From CBDFGQ01 sp965247295 (GTDB taxonomy: Bacteria > Chloroflexota > Dehalococcoidia > Lucifugimonadales > JAGWBF01), in NCBI GenBank assembly GCA_965247295.1, contig CBDFGQ010000005.1, positions 124,001 through 188,000 of the forward strand: a DNA stretch of 64,000 nucleotides, read 5' to 3'. Below are positions 16,589 to 24,934 of this stretch, one piece after another (the first letter of the stretch is position 1; every line of letters starts with the position of its first letter). The notes under the pieces are model-generated. The model saw nothing but the letters and a program-made list of their open reading frames with translations, was not told the origin of the DNA and made no database searches. Position numbers and translations under genes: made by a program.

Positions 16589-17911
16589 TTGGCCCTATTC
16601 GAGCACGGGCGGAGGGCGCAGCAGGAGAGGGAGGCGCCCCTGGCCGCCAGGATGAGGCCCAGGGACTTCCAGGAGTTCGTGGGCCAGGAGCACATCGTGG
16701 GGCCCGATAAGGTGCTGCGGCGGGCCATCGAGGCCGACCAGGCGCCCTCCCTGATCCTCTGGGGCCCTCCGGGGAGCGGCAAGACTACCCTGGCCCAGAT
16801 TATCGCCGGGGCCACCAGCTCCCATTTCGAGCCCGTCAGCGCCGTCACCGCCGGGGTAGCCGACCTGCGGCGCATAGTCGAAGAGTCGAAGGAACGCCGA
16901 GCCCTTTACGGCCAGCGCACCATCCTCTTCGTGGACGAGATCCACCGCTTCAACAAGGCCCAGCAGGACGTGATATTGCCCCATGTGGAGAACGGCACCT
17001 TCACATTCATCGGGGCCACCACCGAGAACCCCTCCTTCGAGGTAATCGCTCCCCTGCTTTCCCGGTGCCGCGTCTTCAGCCTGCACCAGCTCACGGATGA
17101 CCAGGTACACGCCATCGTGCAGCGGGGCATGGAGGATGTTGAAAAGGGCCTGGGAGAGCTGCGCGCGGAGCTGGAACCCGAGGCCATGGGGCACCTGGTC
17201 AACATCGCCAACGGCGACGCACGGGTGGCCTTCAACGGCCTGGAGACCGCCGTCTACGCCACGGCCCCTGGCGAAGATGGGGTCCGGCACATAGACATGG
17301 AGACCATCGAGGACGCCCTTCAGCAGCGGGCCGTCATCTACGACAAGGCGGGCGACCAACACTTTGATACCATATCGGCCTTCGTCAAGTCGGTGCGTGG
17401 CTCCGACCCCGACGCGGCCCTCTACTGGCTGGGGCGGATGATCGAGGCGGGAGAGGACCCGCTATTTATAGCCCGCAGGCTGGTAATCCTGGCGGCCGAG
17501 GACATCGGCCTCGCGGAGCCCACGGCCCTGTCACTGGCGGTGGCGGCGCAGCAGGCGGTGCACTTCATCGGCATGCCCGAGGGGCGGATCCCCCTGGCGG
17601 AAGCGACCGTGTACCTGGCAACTGCCCCCAAGAGCAACTCGGCATACGCCGCGCTCAACCAGGCCATGGAGGACGTACGAAAAAGCCGCAACGAACCTGT
17701 TCCCCTGCACCTCCGTAACCCCGTTACCGGGCTGATGCGTGGGATGGGCTATGGCAAGTCCTACAAGTACGCTCACGACCAGGAAGGTCACTTTGTGGTC
17801 CAGGACTATCTGCCCCCATCGCTCAAGGGGCGGCGATACTACGAGCCGTCGGAGGAGGGCCAGGAGAGGGAGATTGGAGAGAGGCTGAGGAAGTGGTGGA
17901 GGGATGGTTAG
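16589..17911 (+). CDS. rarA: Replication-associated recombination protein A (RarA/MgsA AAA+ ATPase)
   Basis: A 440-residue AAA+ ATPase related to clamp loaders that acts at stalled replication forks. RMRPRDFQEFVGQEHIVG opens the ATPase domain; Walker A is WGPPGSGKTTL, Walker B is LFVDEIHRFNKAQQD, and sensor 1 follows in FIGATTENPSF. The C-terminal tetramerisation region shows DPDAALYWLGRMIEAGEDPLFIARRL. TTG at 16589 is chosen because GGAGGTG lies just upstream and it gives the usual short N-terminus; the frame is open 18 codons further. Confidence 0.94.
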   Translation: MALFEHGRRAQQEREAPLAARMRPRDFQEFVGQEHIVGPDKVLRRAIEADQAPSLILWGPPGSGKTTLAQIIAGATSSHFEPVSAVTAGVADLRRIVEESKERRALYGQRTILFVDEIHRFNKAQQDVILPHVENGTFTFIGATTENPSFEVIAPLLSRCRVFSLHQLTDDQVHAIVQRGMEDVEKGLGELRAELEPEAMGHLVNIANGDARVAFNGLETAVYATAPGEDGVRHIDMETIEDALQQRAVIYDKAGDQHFDTISAFVKSVRGSDPDAALYWLGRMIEAGEDPLFIARRLVILAAEDIGLAEPTALSLAVAAQQAVHFIGMPEGRIPLAEATVYLATAPKSNSAYAALNQAMEDVRKSRNEPVPLHLRNPVTGLMRGMGYGKSYKYAHDQEGHFVVQDYLPPSLKGRRYYEPSEEGQEREIGERLRKWWRDG

Positions 17912-18000
17912 CCCCTTCCCTGGAGGCGCGTTTATACTGTATAGTTATCAGTAGGGTGAGCCGCAACCAGCGGTGCGCAATCTCCCGAACCCCGCATACT

Positions 18001-18009
18001 TGGTATAAT
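18001..18009 (+). promoter_or_regulatory. Extended -10 promoter (TGGTATAAT)
   Basis: TG-G-TATAAT lies 105 bases before the ATG of the small membrane protein, with no clear -35. The same nonamer is found at 1941-1949. Confidence 0.45.
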
Positions 18010-18113
18010 TCAGGCCGTCGGCGAGTCCCGGGCCCCAGTGGGAAGGAACCAAGTCCACGCTAATCGTGGCGTGTTTTACCGACCACAGGTTGAAGATCCC
18101 GGCGGGAGAGGCC

Positions 18114-18512
18114 ATGTCAGACAAATACCAGCAAGAGATCGAAGAGATCCTCAAACGCGCCGATGAGGTCTTGCCCAAGGACAGGACCAGGACCCGTGCC
18201 AGCCAGTCAAAGTCTCCGGGAGGACGCTTCAACCTCCTCGGCCGGCTTTCCGGTGGTCGAGGCATGAAAATCTCGGCTGGCAAGCTGATGCTCGGCAGCT
18301 TCGCTCTGCTGCTTCTGGCACTGATCTTGGGCGCCGCCGGTGTGGGCAGCGTGGTTATCCTGGTAGCCGCAGGCTTGATCCTGTTCGTCGTCGCATACGC
18401 CCTTTTCTTCGTCCGGCCGGGCGGCGCGACGATCGAAAAGCGCTGGAGAGGACGCATCATAGAAGACAAGCCAACCGTCTGGGGCCAGCTTAAGCGCTGG
18501 CTAAAAGGCTAG
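18114..18512 (+). CDS. Small membrane protein of unknown function
   Basis: 132 residues. A charged N-terminal half (SDKYQQEIEEILKRADEVLPKD) is followed by two hydrophobic segments between about 62 and 103 (LLLLALILGAAGVG and VVILVAAGLILFVVAYALFF), then a basic tail ending WGQLKRWLKG. The helix-loop-two-TM layout is seen in conserved hypothetical proteins of Chloroflexi. ATG at 18114 follows GGGAGAG and is preferred over an in-frame ATG 48 bases earlier. Its last codons overlap the stop of the next, opposing gene by 4 bases. Confidence 0.7.
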   Translation: MSDKYQQEIEEILKRADEVLPKDRTRTRASQSKSPGGRFNLLGRLSGGRGMKISAGKLMLGSFALLLLALILGAAGVGSVVILVAAGLILFVVAYALFFVRPGGATIEKRWRGRIIEDKPTVWGQLKRWLKG

Positions 18513-18874
18513 ACGCTGTCGCTGCCCGAGCCCCTCTGCATCTCCGCCTCCGCCATCAGCCTCTCCAGCAGGACCAGGGACTCCTCCTTGCGGAAGTCGA
18601 GGCACGAGATGGAGATGGCCCTCCACAGGACCCCAGTGGACACCCTGGCGTCGACCGAGCCTCCCAGGGGCGGTACCTTCACTCCCAGGGCCTCGGCCAT
18701 GAATCGGGCCGACCGCATTCCCGAGCGGCTCAAGTAGCACCTGGTCAGGGCCCTCCCTCGATTCAAGAGAGTAACTCCATGCTTCCCCTGGCGTAGCGTC
18801 ACAGATACGTGGGCCCTGGGTACGGATATTATCTGGTCGGCGTACTCCAGGGCCCTCTTACGGCTTATGGACAT
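18509..18874 (-). CDS. Hypothetical protein downstream of sulfite/nitrite reductase
   Basis: 121 residues, basic, without a signal or membrane segment: ALEYADQIISVPRAHVSVTL, then CYLSRSGMRSARFMAEALG, and a Glu-rich helical end. No family is recognised. Its ATG lies 7 bases after the reductase stop with TAGGAG as ribosome-binding site, so it is almost certainly co-transcribed and under the same attenuator. A role in sulfur or siroheme metabolism is suggested only by this position. Confidence 0.6.
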   Translation of the reverse strand: MSISRKRALEYADQIISVPRAHVSVTLRQGKHGVTLLNRGRALTRCYLSRSGMRSARFMAEALGVKVPPLGGSVDARVSTGVLWRAISISCLDFRKEESLVLLERLMAEAEMQRGSGSDSV

Positions 18875-18881
18875 TCGTCTC

Positions 18882-20726
18882 CTAGACGGCGCACTCCCCT
18901 TCCCCGCGCTCAAGCTGGTAAATGTCGGCCTTGGACCAATCCATGTAAAGGTCCATGGAATCGGGGCCCAGGGCGGCCACATCCCTGAACTCTCCGGCAA
19001 TCTCCTTGATTGGCTCCGTGCCCACCCTATCCACGAACTGGTTGAACTCCTCTCCATCCAGGCGGTTTTCCTTGTAGAATGTGGCAATTTGCCGTATCAG
19101 CTGGGGCACGTGCTTGGCCGGGACCTTCACCCCAGCCATGCGCGTGCCGAACCTGGTATCCTCAACACTCCTGCCCCCGTAGTTTCCGCCCACGAACAGC
19201 TCGTAGGCGGGCAGCTGGACCCCTCCCGGCCCCTTCATGGCGGCCCCCTGGAACCCGATGTTGGCTATGTGGTGCAGCCCGCAGCCGTTGGGGCAGCCAC
19301 TCATCTTTATGTGCATTTTCTTTACCAGGGGGTCGTCCAGCAGTCCGTTCCAAGACGCCAACTCCTGCCTGATAGCGCCCCCCAGACCCATGGATGAAGT
19401 GATGCCCAGCTTGCAGCTATCGGTACCGGGGCACGATACCACGTCGGTGATTGTGTGGGCCTCGGAGTCCACCAGACCGATCCCCTTCAGGGCCGTCCAC
19501 ACATCATACAGGTACCCTTCAGGCACCCAACGCAGCGCAAGGTTCTGTTCCTGAGTGGTCCGGGCCTCGCCTCCCGTATACTTGCGGAGGATATCGGCCA
19601 AGACGGGGAACTGATTGGTATAGACGTCGCCCAGGGGCAGCTTGACGTAGGCGACGTAGTATCCTCGCTGCTTCTGCTCCACCGTGTTTGTGCCCTTCCA
19701 GTAGAGGAACTCGGGCGGCAGCTCCTGGCCGTTACTGCTGGAGGTAAAGAGCGGTGGCGGAGTCTCCGTGAGACCCTCCTCCACGTTCATCAGGGGCCCT
19801 GGGTCGATGGGGCCCACACCCTTCAGCTCCTCCTCGACCTGCTCCTTGAAGGCATCGAAGCCGATTCGGTCTATTAGCACCTTGATGCGGGCCATCATGC
19901 GGTTCTTCCGGAGCATGACTGCCTTGTCGAAGACGATCCAGACGGCCTCGGCCACCCGGAGGTAGTCCTCCTCGAGTACGAAGTCGTAGAGCACCTTCCC
20001 CAGGCGGGGCATGATGGAGGTGGCGCCACCCACCATCACCTTGAAGCCCCGCACATCGACGCCGCCTTCTGTTTTGACCTGGGCTATGTAGGACAGGTCG
20101 TGAATGGCCGATGCCACGGTATCGTGCTCCACGCAGCCTGTAAAGGAGGTCTTAAACTTCCTGGGAAAGCTCTGGGTGAGGGGGTGCCGGACGGCGAAGC
20201 GCACGTAGGCCGCCAGGTACGGAGTGACGTCGAACAGTTCGTCCGGACACACGCCAGCCAGGGGATAACCTACCACGTTGCGCACGGTGTTGCCGCAGGC
20301 CTCCCGGCTGGTGAGCCCTACCTCGCCCAGAATGCGCATCGCCTCGCCGCAGTCCTCTAGATTAAGGTGGTGGAACTGCATGTTCTCTCGCGTGGTGACA
20401 TGGCCCTTCTTGAGGGGCACGTACCTATCCGCTATTTGACCAAGGGCTTCCAGGGACTCGGGTGTGAGAATGCCGCCGGGAATCTTCACCCGAATCATCT
20501 GCGCGTCCGACTGGCGCTGGCCGTAAACGCCCTGGCGGAGCCTGAAGGGCATGAACTGTGAGTTGTCCCGCTCCCCCGCCCTGAAGGCCCGGATCTCCTC
20601 CTCGAGGCTAAGCACTTCCTCCTCCATGTAGGGAATGACCCCTCTGGAGCTCTGTGCTAGCCTCATGCTCTCTTTGTGGATCTCTTCCTGAGACGCCGGC
20701 GCACCGGGCTTTACTCTACTGGTCAC
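18882..20726 (-). CDS. nirA: Ferredoxin-type sulfite/nitrite reductase (siroheme, 4Fe-4S)
   Basis: A 614-residue enzyme for six-electron reduction of sulfite to sulfide (or nitrite to ammonia). The cysteines binding the [4Fe-4S]-siroheme centre are C432, C438 (CPGTDSC), C478 and C482 (CPNGC). Two half-repeats (ferrite-like domains) are visible, the first with FMPFRLRQGVYGQRQSDAQM and TTRENMQFHH. Sulfite and nitrite reductases of this family cannot be told apart with certainty by eye; the cysteine-codon leader upstream favours sulfite. GTG at 20726 has GGAGG eight bases upstream and is preferred over the GTG at 20741. Confidence 0.9.
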   Translation of the reverse strand: MTSRVKPGAPASQEEIHKESMRLAQSSRGVIPYMEEEVLSLEEEIRAFRAGERDNSQFMPFRLRQGVYGQRQSDAQMIRVKIPGGILTPESLEALGQIADRYVPLKKGHVTTRENMQFHHLNLEDCGEAMRILGEVGLTSREACGNTVRNVVGYPLAGVCPDELFDVTPYLAAYVRFAVRHPLTQSFPRKFKTSFTGCVEHDTVASAIHDLSYIAQVKTEGGVDVRGFKVMVGGATSIMPRLGKVLYDFVLEEDYLRVAEAVWIVFDKAVMLRKNRMMARIKVLIDRIGFDAFKEQVEEELKGVGPIDPGPLMNVEEGLTETPPPLFTSSSNGQELPPEFLYWKGTNTVEQKQRGYYVAYVKLPLGDVYTNQFPVLADILRKYTGGEARTTQEQNLALRWVPEGYLYDVWTALKGIGLVDSEAHTITDVVSCPGTDSCKLGITSSMGLGGAIRQELASWNGLLDDPLVKKMHIKMSGCPNGCGLHHIANIGFQGAAMKGPGGVQLPAYELFVGGNYGGRSVEDTRFGTRMAGVKVPAKHVPQLIRQIATFYKENRLDGEEFNQFVDRVGTEPIKEIAGEFRDVAALGPDSMDLYMDWSKADIYQLERGEGECAV

Positions 20727-20745
20727 CAGTACATCCTCCACTGGA

Positions 20746-20791
20746 CAAAATAAACTGCGCCCATCAAAGGCATTGACTTCGATGGGCGCAG
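20746..20791 (-). terminator. Intrinsic terminator in the nirA leader
   Basis: On the minus strand CTGCGCCCATCGAAG (20791-20777) pairs over 15 bases, with one G-U, with CTTTGATGGGCGCAG (20769-20755), leaving a 7-base loop, followed by TTTATTTTG. It ends 20 bases before the nirA start, so read-through must be regulated. Confidence 0.85.
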
Positions 20792-20873
20792 GCTTTGGAC
20801 CTAAAGGGTAGTTACCTGCTCCCTATTGCGGGAGGCAGGTACACAGGTGGTACAGATCGTCCTCGAATCTCAT
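20755..20873 (-). promoter_or_regulatory. Cysteine attenuator (leader hairpins 1:2, 2:3 and 3:4)
   Basis: Four segments are visible in the minus-strand RNA. Segment 1 (20840-20830, ACCTGCCTCCC) pairs with segment 2 (20823-20814, GGGAGCAGGT) in a 10-bp hairpin with one bulge and the leader stop codon in its loop. Segment 2 can instead pair with segment 3 (20792-20784, CCTGCGCCC), 8 of 9 positions. Segment 3 is also the 5' arm of the terminator. The second Cys codon lies in segment 1. A ribosome stalled for lack of Cys-tRNA would free segment 2, form 2:3 and prevent termination; a ribosome reaching the stop codon would cover segment 2 and allow termination. The pairings are seen in the sequence; the mechanism is inferred from trp-type attenuators. 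Confidence 0.8.
20823..20873 (-). CDS. Cys-containing leader peptide of nirA (16 residues)
   Basis: A 17-codon frame reading MRFEDDLYHLCTCLPQ and ending at TAG. Cys codons are TGT (20843-20841) and TGC (20837-20835). The ATG lies 9 bases after the predicted -10 element, so the mRNA would be leaderless or nearly so, and there is no ribosome-binding site. Cys is rare in bacterial proteins, so two Cys codons in 16, placed at the base of a pausing hairpin ahead of a sulfur-assimilation gene, are unlikely to be chance. Comparable Cys-codon leader peptides are known upstream of sulfur genes in mycobacteria. Confidence 0.75.
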   Translation of the reverse strand: MRFEDDLYHLCTCLPQ

Positions 20874-20882
20874 TACTGGAAT

Positions 20883-20911
20883 AATCTATCGCCTTTGCAG
20901 ACAATTGTCAA
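20883..20911 (-). promoter_or_regulatory. nirA promoter (TTGACA-17-TAGATT)
   Basis: A perfect -35 (20911-20906) and TAGATT (20888-20883) are separated by exactly 17 bases. The predicted transcript starts at about 20876-20873, directly at the leader peptide ATG. Confidence 0.7.
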
Positions 20912-20946
20912 GCGGTCCGGCGGAAGGAAGGGGACACGGCCTCTGC

Positions 20947-20955
20947 TGCTATAAT
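20947..20955 (+). promoter_or_regulatory. Extended -10 promoter (TGCTATAAT)
   Basis: TG-C-TATAAT, a perfect -10 with the TG extension, 38 bases before the ATG of the chlorite-dismutase-fold gene. It diverges from the nirA promoter. Confidence 0.6.
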
Positions 20956-20993
20956 AGCGAGGAGAAGCCGGTAGGACCCTCCAGGAGGCGATC

Positions 20994-21689
20994 ATGGCCC
21001 AAGACGGGAAAAGGTATTTCGTGAGATACACCTTTTTCAAGGTCAACCCCCAATGGAGGCAGCTGGCCGAGGGAGGCAGTGAGAGGAGTAAGTCAGAGTT
21101 CGCCGCCGTAGTGAACGAGTTCTCCTCTCAGATGAGCATCAACAGCTACAGCCTACTGGGCACCAGGGGCGACGCGGACTTCATGCTGTGGAAGATAAGC
21201 CCCAGCCTGGAGCTCCTGGACGGCCTCGCCTCCCGGCTGAACCGCACGGAGCTGGGCAAGTACCTTTGCATACCCCACTCGTACCTGGCCATGACGCGAC
21301 GCTCTCCCTACGTGGACCAGCACCGTCACGCCGGCAAGGAGGGCACGGTCGAGGGGATGAGGGCCATCGGCCGCCGGTACCTGTTCGTGTACCCCTTCGT
21401 CAAGACCAACGACTGGTACCAGCTGCCCAGGGAAGACAGGCAGCAGATGATGGACCAGCACTTCGAGATAGGCCACCGGTACCCTTCGGTGAAGATAAGC
21501 ACCAGCTACTCCTTCGGGCTGGACGACCAGGAGTTCGTCCTGGGTTTCGAGACCGATGACCCCTCGGACTTCCTCGACCTGGTCATGGAACTGCGGGAGT
21601 CGGAGGCCCGCCCATATACATTGCGGGACACCCCCATCTTCACCTGCATCCACAAGCCCCTGAAGGAGTGCCTGGACGGCCTGGGGTGA
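20994..21689 (+). CDS. Chlorite dismutase family heme protein (HemQ/ChdC-like)
   Basis: 231 residues of the two-repeat ferredoxin-like chlorite dismutase superfamily. RYFVRYTFFKVNPQWRQL opens the first repeat; RRYLFVYPFVKTNDWYQLP opens the second. H156 in MMDQHFEIGHRYP is the likely proximal heme ligand and ISTSYSFGLDDQEFVLGFE follows as usual. In Gram-positives and Chloroflexi such proteins are usually coproheme decarboxylases of heme synthesis; true chlorite dismutase activity is less likely. The ATG follows CCAGGAGGCGATC, a clear ribosome-binding site. Confidence 0.85.
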   Translation: MAQDGKRYFVRYTFFKVNPQWRQLAEGGSERSKSEFAAVVNEFSSQMSINSYSLLGTRGDADFMLWKISPSLELLDGLASRLNRTELGKYLCIPHSYLAMTRRSPYVDQHRHAGKEGTVEGMRAIGRRYLFVYPFVKTNDWYQLPREDRQQMMDQHFEIGHRYPSVKISTSYSFGLDDQEFVLGFETDDPSDFLDLVMELRESEARPYTLRDTPIFTCIHKPLKECLDGLG

Positions 21690-21692
21690 GGG

Positions 21693-21825
21693 CTATGACG
21701 ACGCCCGAAGGACCTCCACCCCATCCGCCGGGAAACGCTCGTCCAGGGAGTACACCACCCTGGCGCTCGAAGACCGAGCGGCGGCCCAGACCATGGCATC
21801 GGCAAAAGACACCCGGCCGGAGGGC
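21693..21825 (-). pseudogene. VapC-type PIN toxin, C-terminal fragment only
   Basis: Directly after the vapB stop, the sequence reads GRVSFADAMVWAAARSS then ARVVYSLDERFPADGVEVLR, which matches the last third of PIN-domain toxins, including the SFADA helix with a catalytic Asp. The first 80 or so residues, with the N-terminal acidic residues, are missing and no start codon serves the fragment. The toxin should therefore be dead. Confidence 0.6.
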
Positions 21826-22092
21826 CTAAACAGCAGCAGTTTCAGTCCAAGCAGCCTCTCTAGCCACGTCCCACTCTTCGCCCGGCCTGACACGCTCCTG
21901 GACGTGCCGTGCCAGGCTGCCCTTCAACGACCTTCGGTGTTCTGGGGGCAGCAGGTAGATCTCCACGTGGTCGTCCACCAGCCGTTGCAGGGCTATCCAC
22001 CCTGGCTCAACACCAAGATGGTCGCGGATCTCCTTTGCGATAACGACCTGGCCTTTTTGGCCTACTACATGAACCACGGTATAACCAGCCAT
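21826..22092 (-). CDS. AbrB/MazE-type antitoxin (VapB-like)
   Basis: 88 residues. The N-terminal swapped-hairpin DNA-binding domain reads VVGQKGQVVIAKEIRDHLGVEPG; the C-terminal tail (SLKGSLARHV, then EEWDVAREAAWTETAAV) is the toxin-binding part usual in VapB. It appears complete and intact, but its toxin gene is beheaded, leaving an orphan antitoxin that could still act as a repressor. No convincing ribosome-binding site precedes the ATG. Confidence 0.75.
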   Translation of the reverse strand: MAGYTVVHVVGQKGQVVIAKEIRDHLGVEPGWIALQRLVDDHVEIYLLPPEHRRSLKGSLARHVQERVRPGEEWDVAREAAWTETAAV

Positions 22093-22285
22093 AATTTAGT
22101 GGTGCTATACGATAACATGTGTGAGACTGGCCGGCAAGGTCATCCTCGTTAGGAGTGGTTCGGGTATGGGGCCCACATGTCACGAGGGCAACGACGTAAT
22201 GACCCCCCCTGAACTCAGGAGCTCCTCGGGCAGGAGTCAAACCGAGAGCAGTGGGCCGCAGGCGTGGCGCTGCCCTGGCCCTCTA

Positions 22286-24559
22286 CTACCCCCGCATGAG
22301 GTTCAGGGCGGAACCGGCCTTGAACCACTCGATCTGGGACTCCCCGAAAGAGTGATTTAGACTCAACGATTCGGTGGTCCCATCCGAGTGGTGAAGGATA
22401 CAGGAGACAATCTTCCCGGGCGCTAGCTCACCTAACCCCACCAGGCTCACCCGGTCCCATTCCAGGACCCGGTCGTAGTCGGCCGGGTCCTGGAATGTAA
22501 GGGCCAGCAGCCCCTGCTTTTTCAGGTTGGTCTCGTGGATACGGGCGAAGCTGCGGGCTATTACCGCGGCGCCTCCCAGCAACCGCGGCGACAGGGCGGC
22601 GTGTTCCCGGCTGCTCCCTTCACCGTAGTTGTGGTCCCCGATGACTACCCACTTCGAGCCCTCGGCCTTGTAGTGCCTGGCGATAGCGGATATGGCACGC
22701 TCCGCCTCTCCGGTAAGCACGTCCAGACCCTTCCCAGTTTCCCCGGTGTAGGCGTTGGTGACGCCCATGAACATGTTGTCGCTGAACTTGTCCAGGTGGC
22801 CCCGGAGGCTCAGCCACGGCCCGGCAGGGGATATATGGTCGGTGGTGCACTTGCCCTGGACTTTTACGAGGACCGGCGCCTCGATGACGTCTTTGCCATC
22901 CCAGGCCGGCCAGGGTTCCATGATCTGGAGCCTGCCGCTGTTGGGTTCCACCACAACCTTCACACCGGTGCCGTCCTCCGGGGGCGCGATGTAGCTAGAC
23001 TGCCCCACGTCAAACTGCTTCTCCGGCACCTCGGGCGCCGTTGCAGGTGGTTCCAGTTTCACCTGGTTCCCCTGGCTGTCTGTCAGGGCGTCGGTCAGCG
23101 GGTTAAACGAGAGCCGCCCGGCCAGAGCCAGGGCGGTGGTAATCTCCGGGCTGGTGATGAAGTTCATGGTCTGGGGCTGCCCATCGTTGCGCCTGGGGAA
23201 ATTGCGGTTGTACGACGTGACGATGGTATTGGCGACCTCCGACGCCTCCCGGCCTCTGCGCCACTGGCCGATGCATGGCCCGCAGGCGTTGGCAAGGACC
23301 GTAGCGCCGATGGCCCTCAGTGACTCCAGTTGCCCATCCCGCTCGATGGTGGCCCTCACCTGCTCGGAACCCGGCGTCACCATCAAGGGCACCGCGGCCA
23401 CGATGCCGAGAGCGCCGGCCTGGTCGGCCACGTTCGCCGCCCTGCTCATGTCTTCGTAGGACGAGTTGGTGCAGCTTCCGATCAACGCGGTGGAGATCTC
23501 ATCAACGAACCCGCTTGACCCGTCCGCGATCTCCTCCGCCATCGCCGAAATCGGGCGAGCGCGGTCGGGCGAGTGGGGTCCCACGACGTGAGGCTCCAGC
23601 TTGGAAAGGTCTATCTCGACGATGCGATCGAAGTAGCGCTCGGGATGGAGCTCCACGTCCCGGTCCGCCGTCAACATTTCCCGGTGCCCGTCGGCCAGAC
23701 TCGCCAGCTCCCCACGCCGGGTTGCCTGGAGATACATGGCCATCCGCTCGTCGTATGGGAAGACCGATGTCGTCGCTCCCAATTCTGCGCCCATGTTCGT
23801 TATCGTAGCCTTGCCCGTGCAGCTAATGGACCGGGCGCCCGGCCCGAAATATTCGATGATCGAGTTGGTCCCCCCTGACACAGTAAGCGCTCCCGCCAGA
23901 TACAGGATGACATCCTTGGGGGCTGTCCATCCGCTCATCTGGCCGGTCAGTTGCACGCCGATGCGGTTGGGGTAGAGCACCTCCCAGGGCAGTCCCGCCA
24001 TCACTTCTACAGCGTCGGCCCCGCCTACGCCTACGGCGCACGAGCCCAGTCCGCCGGCGTTCGGCGTATGGGAATCTGTGCCAATGATCAACGCGCCTGG
24101 AAAGGCGTACTCTTCCAGGTTTACCTGATGGATGATGCCCGCACCGGGACCCCAGAATCCCACGCCGTACTTGGCGCTCGCGGAACGCAAAAAGTCGTAC
24201 ACCTCGTTGTTCTCAGCCAGCGACTCTCTCAGGTCCGCAACGCCCTCGACCCTGGCTTGAATCAGGTGGTCGCAGTGGACGGTGGTAGGGACGGCAGTGT
24301 TGGCCCGCCCGGTCTGCATGAATTGAAGCATAACTGTCTGTCCAAGCACGTCCTGGAGTATGACTCGGTCCGGCCGCGCTAACAGATAGCTCCGTCCAGG
24401 CACCATCTCCTGGTTCTCGGGGTCATCCAGGTGGGACAGGATGATCTTGTCCGCCAGGGTCATCTGCCGTCCCAGCCGGCGGCGAATCACCGCCAGGTTG
24501 CGTTCCATGGTTCCGTAAGCCTGGGCCACGAACTCTGGGGTGGAATCGATCGTGTTCAT
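22286..24559 (-). CDS. acnA: Aconitate hydratase
   Basis: A 757-residue TCA-cycle enzyme that isomerises citrate and isocitrate using a [4Fe-4S] cluster. The length and N-terminus resemble the mitochondrial-type branch. Cluster cysteines are in IGSCTNSSYEDM and in NACGPCIGQW. Substrate-binding stretches are GTDSHTPNAGGLG and, in the C-terminal swivel domain, VVIGDHNYGEGSSREHAALSPRLLGG. ATG at 24559 follows GGAGG by 9 bases and gives the usual N-terminus; the frame is open 33 codons further. Confidence 0.95.
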   Translation of the reverse strand: MNTIDSTPEFVAQAYGTMERNLAVIRRRLGRQMTLADKIILSHLDDPENQEMVPGRSYLLARPDRVILQDVLGQTVMLQFMQTGRANTAVPTTVHCDHLIQARVEGVADLRESLAENNEVYDFLRSASAKYGVGFWGPGAGIIHQVNLEEYAFPGALIIGTDSHTPNAGGLGSCAVGVGGADAVEVMAGLPWEVLYPNRIGVQLTGQMSGWTAPKDVILYLAGALTVSGGTNSIIEYFGPGARSISCTGKATITNMGAELGATTSVFPYDERMAMYLQATRRGELASLADGHREMLTADRDVELHPERYFDRIVEIDLSKLEPHVVGPHSPDRARPISAMAEEIADGSSGFVDEISTALIGSCTNSSYEDMSRAANVADQAGALGIVAAVPLMVTPGSEQVRATIERDGQLESLRAIGATVLANACGPCIGQWRRGREASEVANTIVTSYNRNFPRRNDGQPQTMNFITSPEITTALALAGRLSFNPLTDALTDSQGNQVKLEPPATAPEVPEKQFDVGQSSYIAPPEDGTGVKVVVEPNSGRLQIMEPWPAWDGKDVIEAPVLVKVQGKCTTDHISPAGPWLSLRGHLDKFSDNMFMGVTNAYTGETGKGLDVLTGEAERAISAIARHYKAEGSKWVVIGDHNYGEGSSREHAALSPRLLGGAAVIARSFARIHETNLKKQGLLALTFQDPADYDRVLEWDRVSLVGLGELAPGKIVSCILHHSDGTTESLSLNHSFGESQIEWFKAGSALNLMRG

Positions 24560-24666
24560 GATGCTGGTCCTCCTGGAGGTGATACGGGGAAGCTGAAGTG
24601 GGGGGCTCCGGCCCTGGGCACCACATCGCCCGACGTGCGACTTCTCCATCCCACACATTCGATGTA

Positions 24667-24734
24667 CTCAGGGAAGGCCCTGAGGCGAAGGGTCTGGTGG
24701 GGATGAGGGGCGATCCTGCAGTCGATTCGCCCCT
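24667..24734 (-). promoter_or_regulatory. Paired hairpins in the acnA leader
   Basis: CTCAGGG/CCCTGAG (24667-24684, 4-base loop) and AGGGGCGA/TCGCCCCT (24706-24734) lie 110-175 bases before acnA. Neither is followed by a U run. They may structure the 5' untranslated RNA; no known riboswitch class was recognised. The rest of 24560-24934 holds nothing identifiable. Confidence 0.35.
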
Positions 24735-24934
24735 TCAGAGTGACACCGTTGTATGTTTCCAGGCTAAAATACCCGCACATCGGGTTAGCTAGCACATAGT
24801 GCCTGGTGAGGGACGGGAAGGCGCCGGGACTAACGTCGGCAGGCCCACCTCCACACGAGGGTTCAACCACGGGAGTGTCTAGGCCCAGTTACGGCACGGT
24901 GAGGGGGATGCCGGGTGGCGGTTGGCTGCCGGGC

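Noticed and set aside
20821..20880. On the plus strand, GGTGGTAC and CGTCCTC look like parts of a T-box antiterminator.
   Set aside because: The rest of a T-box is missing, the downstream plus-strand gene is not amino-acid related, and the same bases are fully explained by the minus-strand Cys leader and its hairpin.
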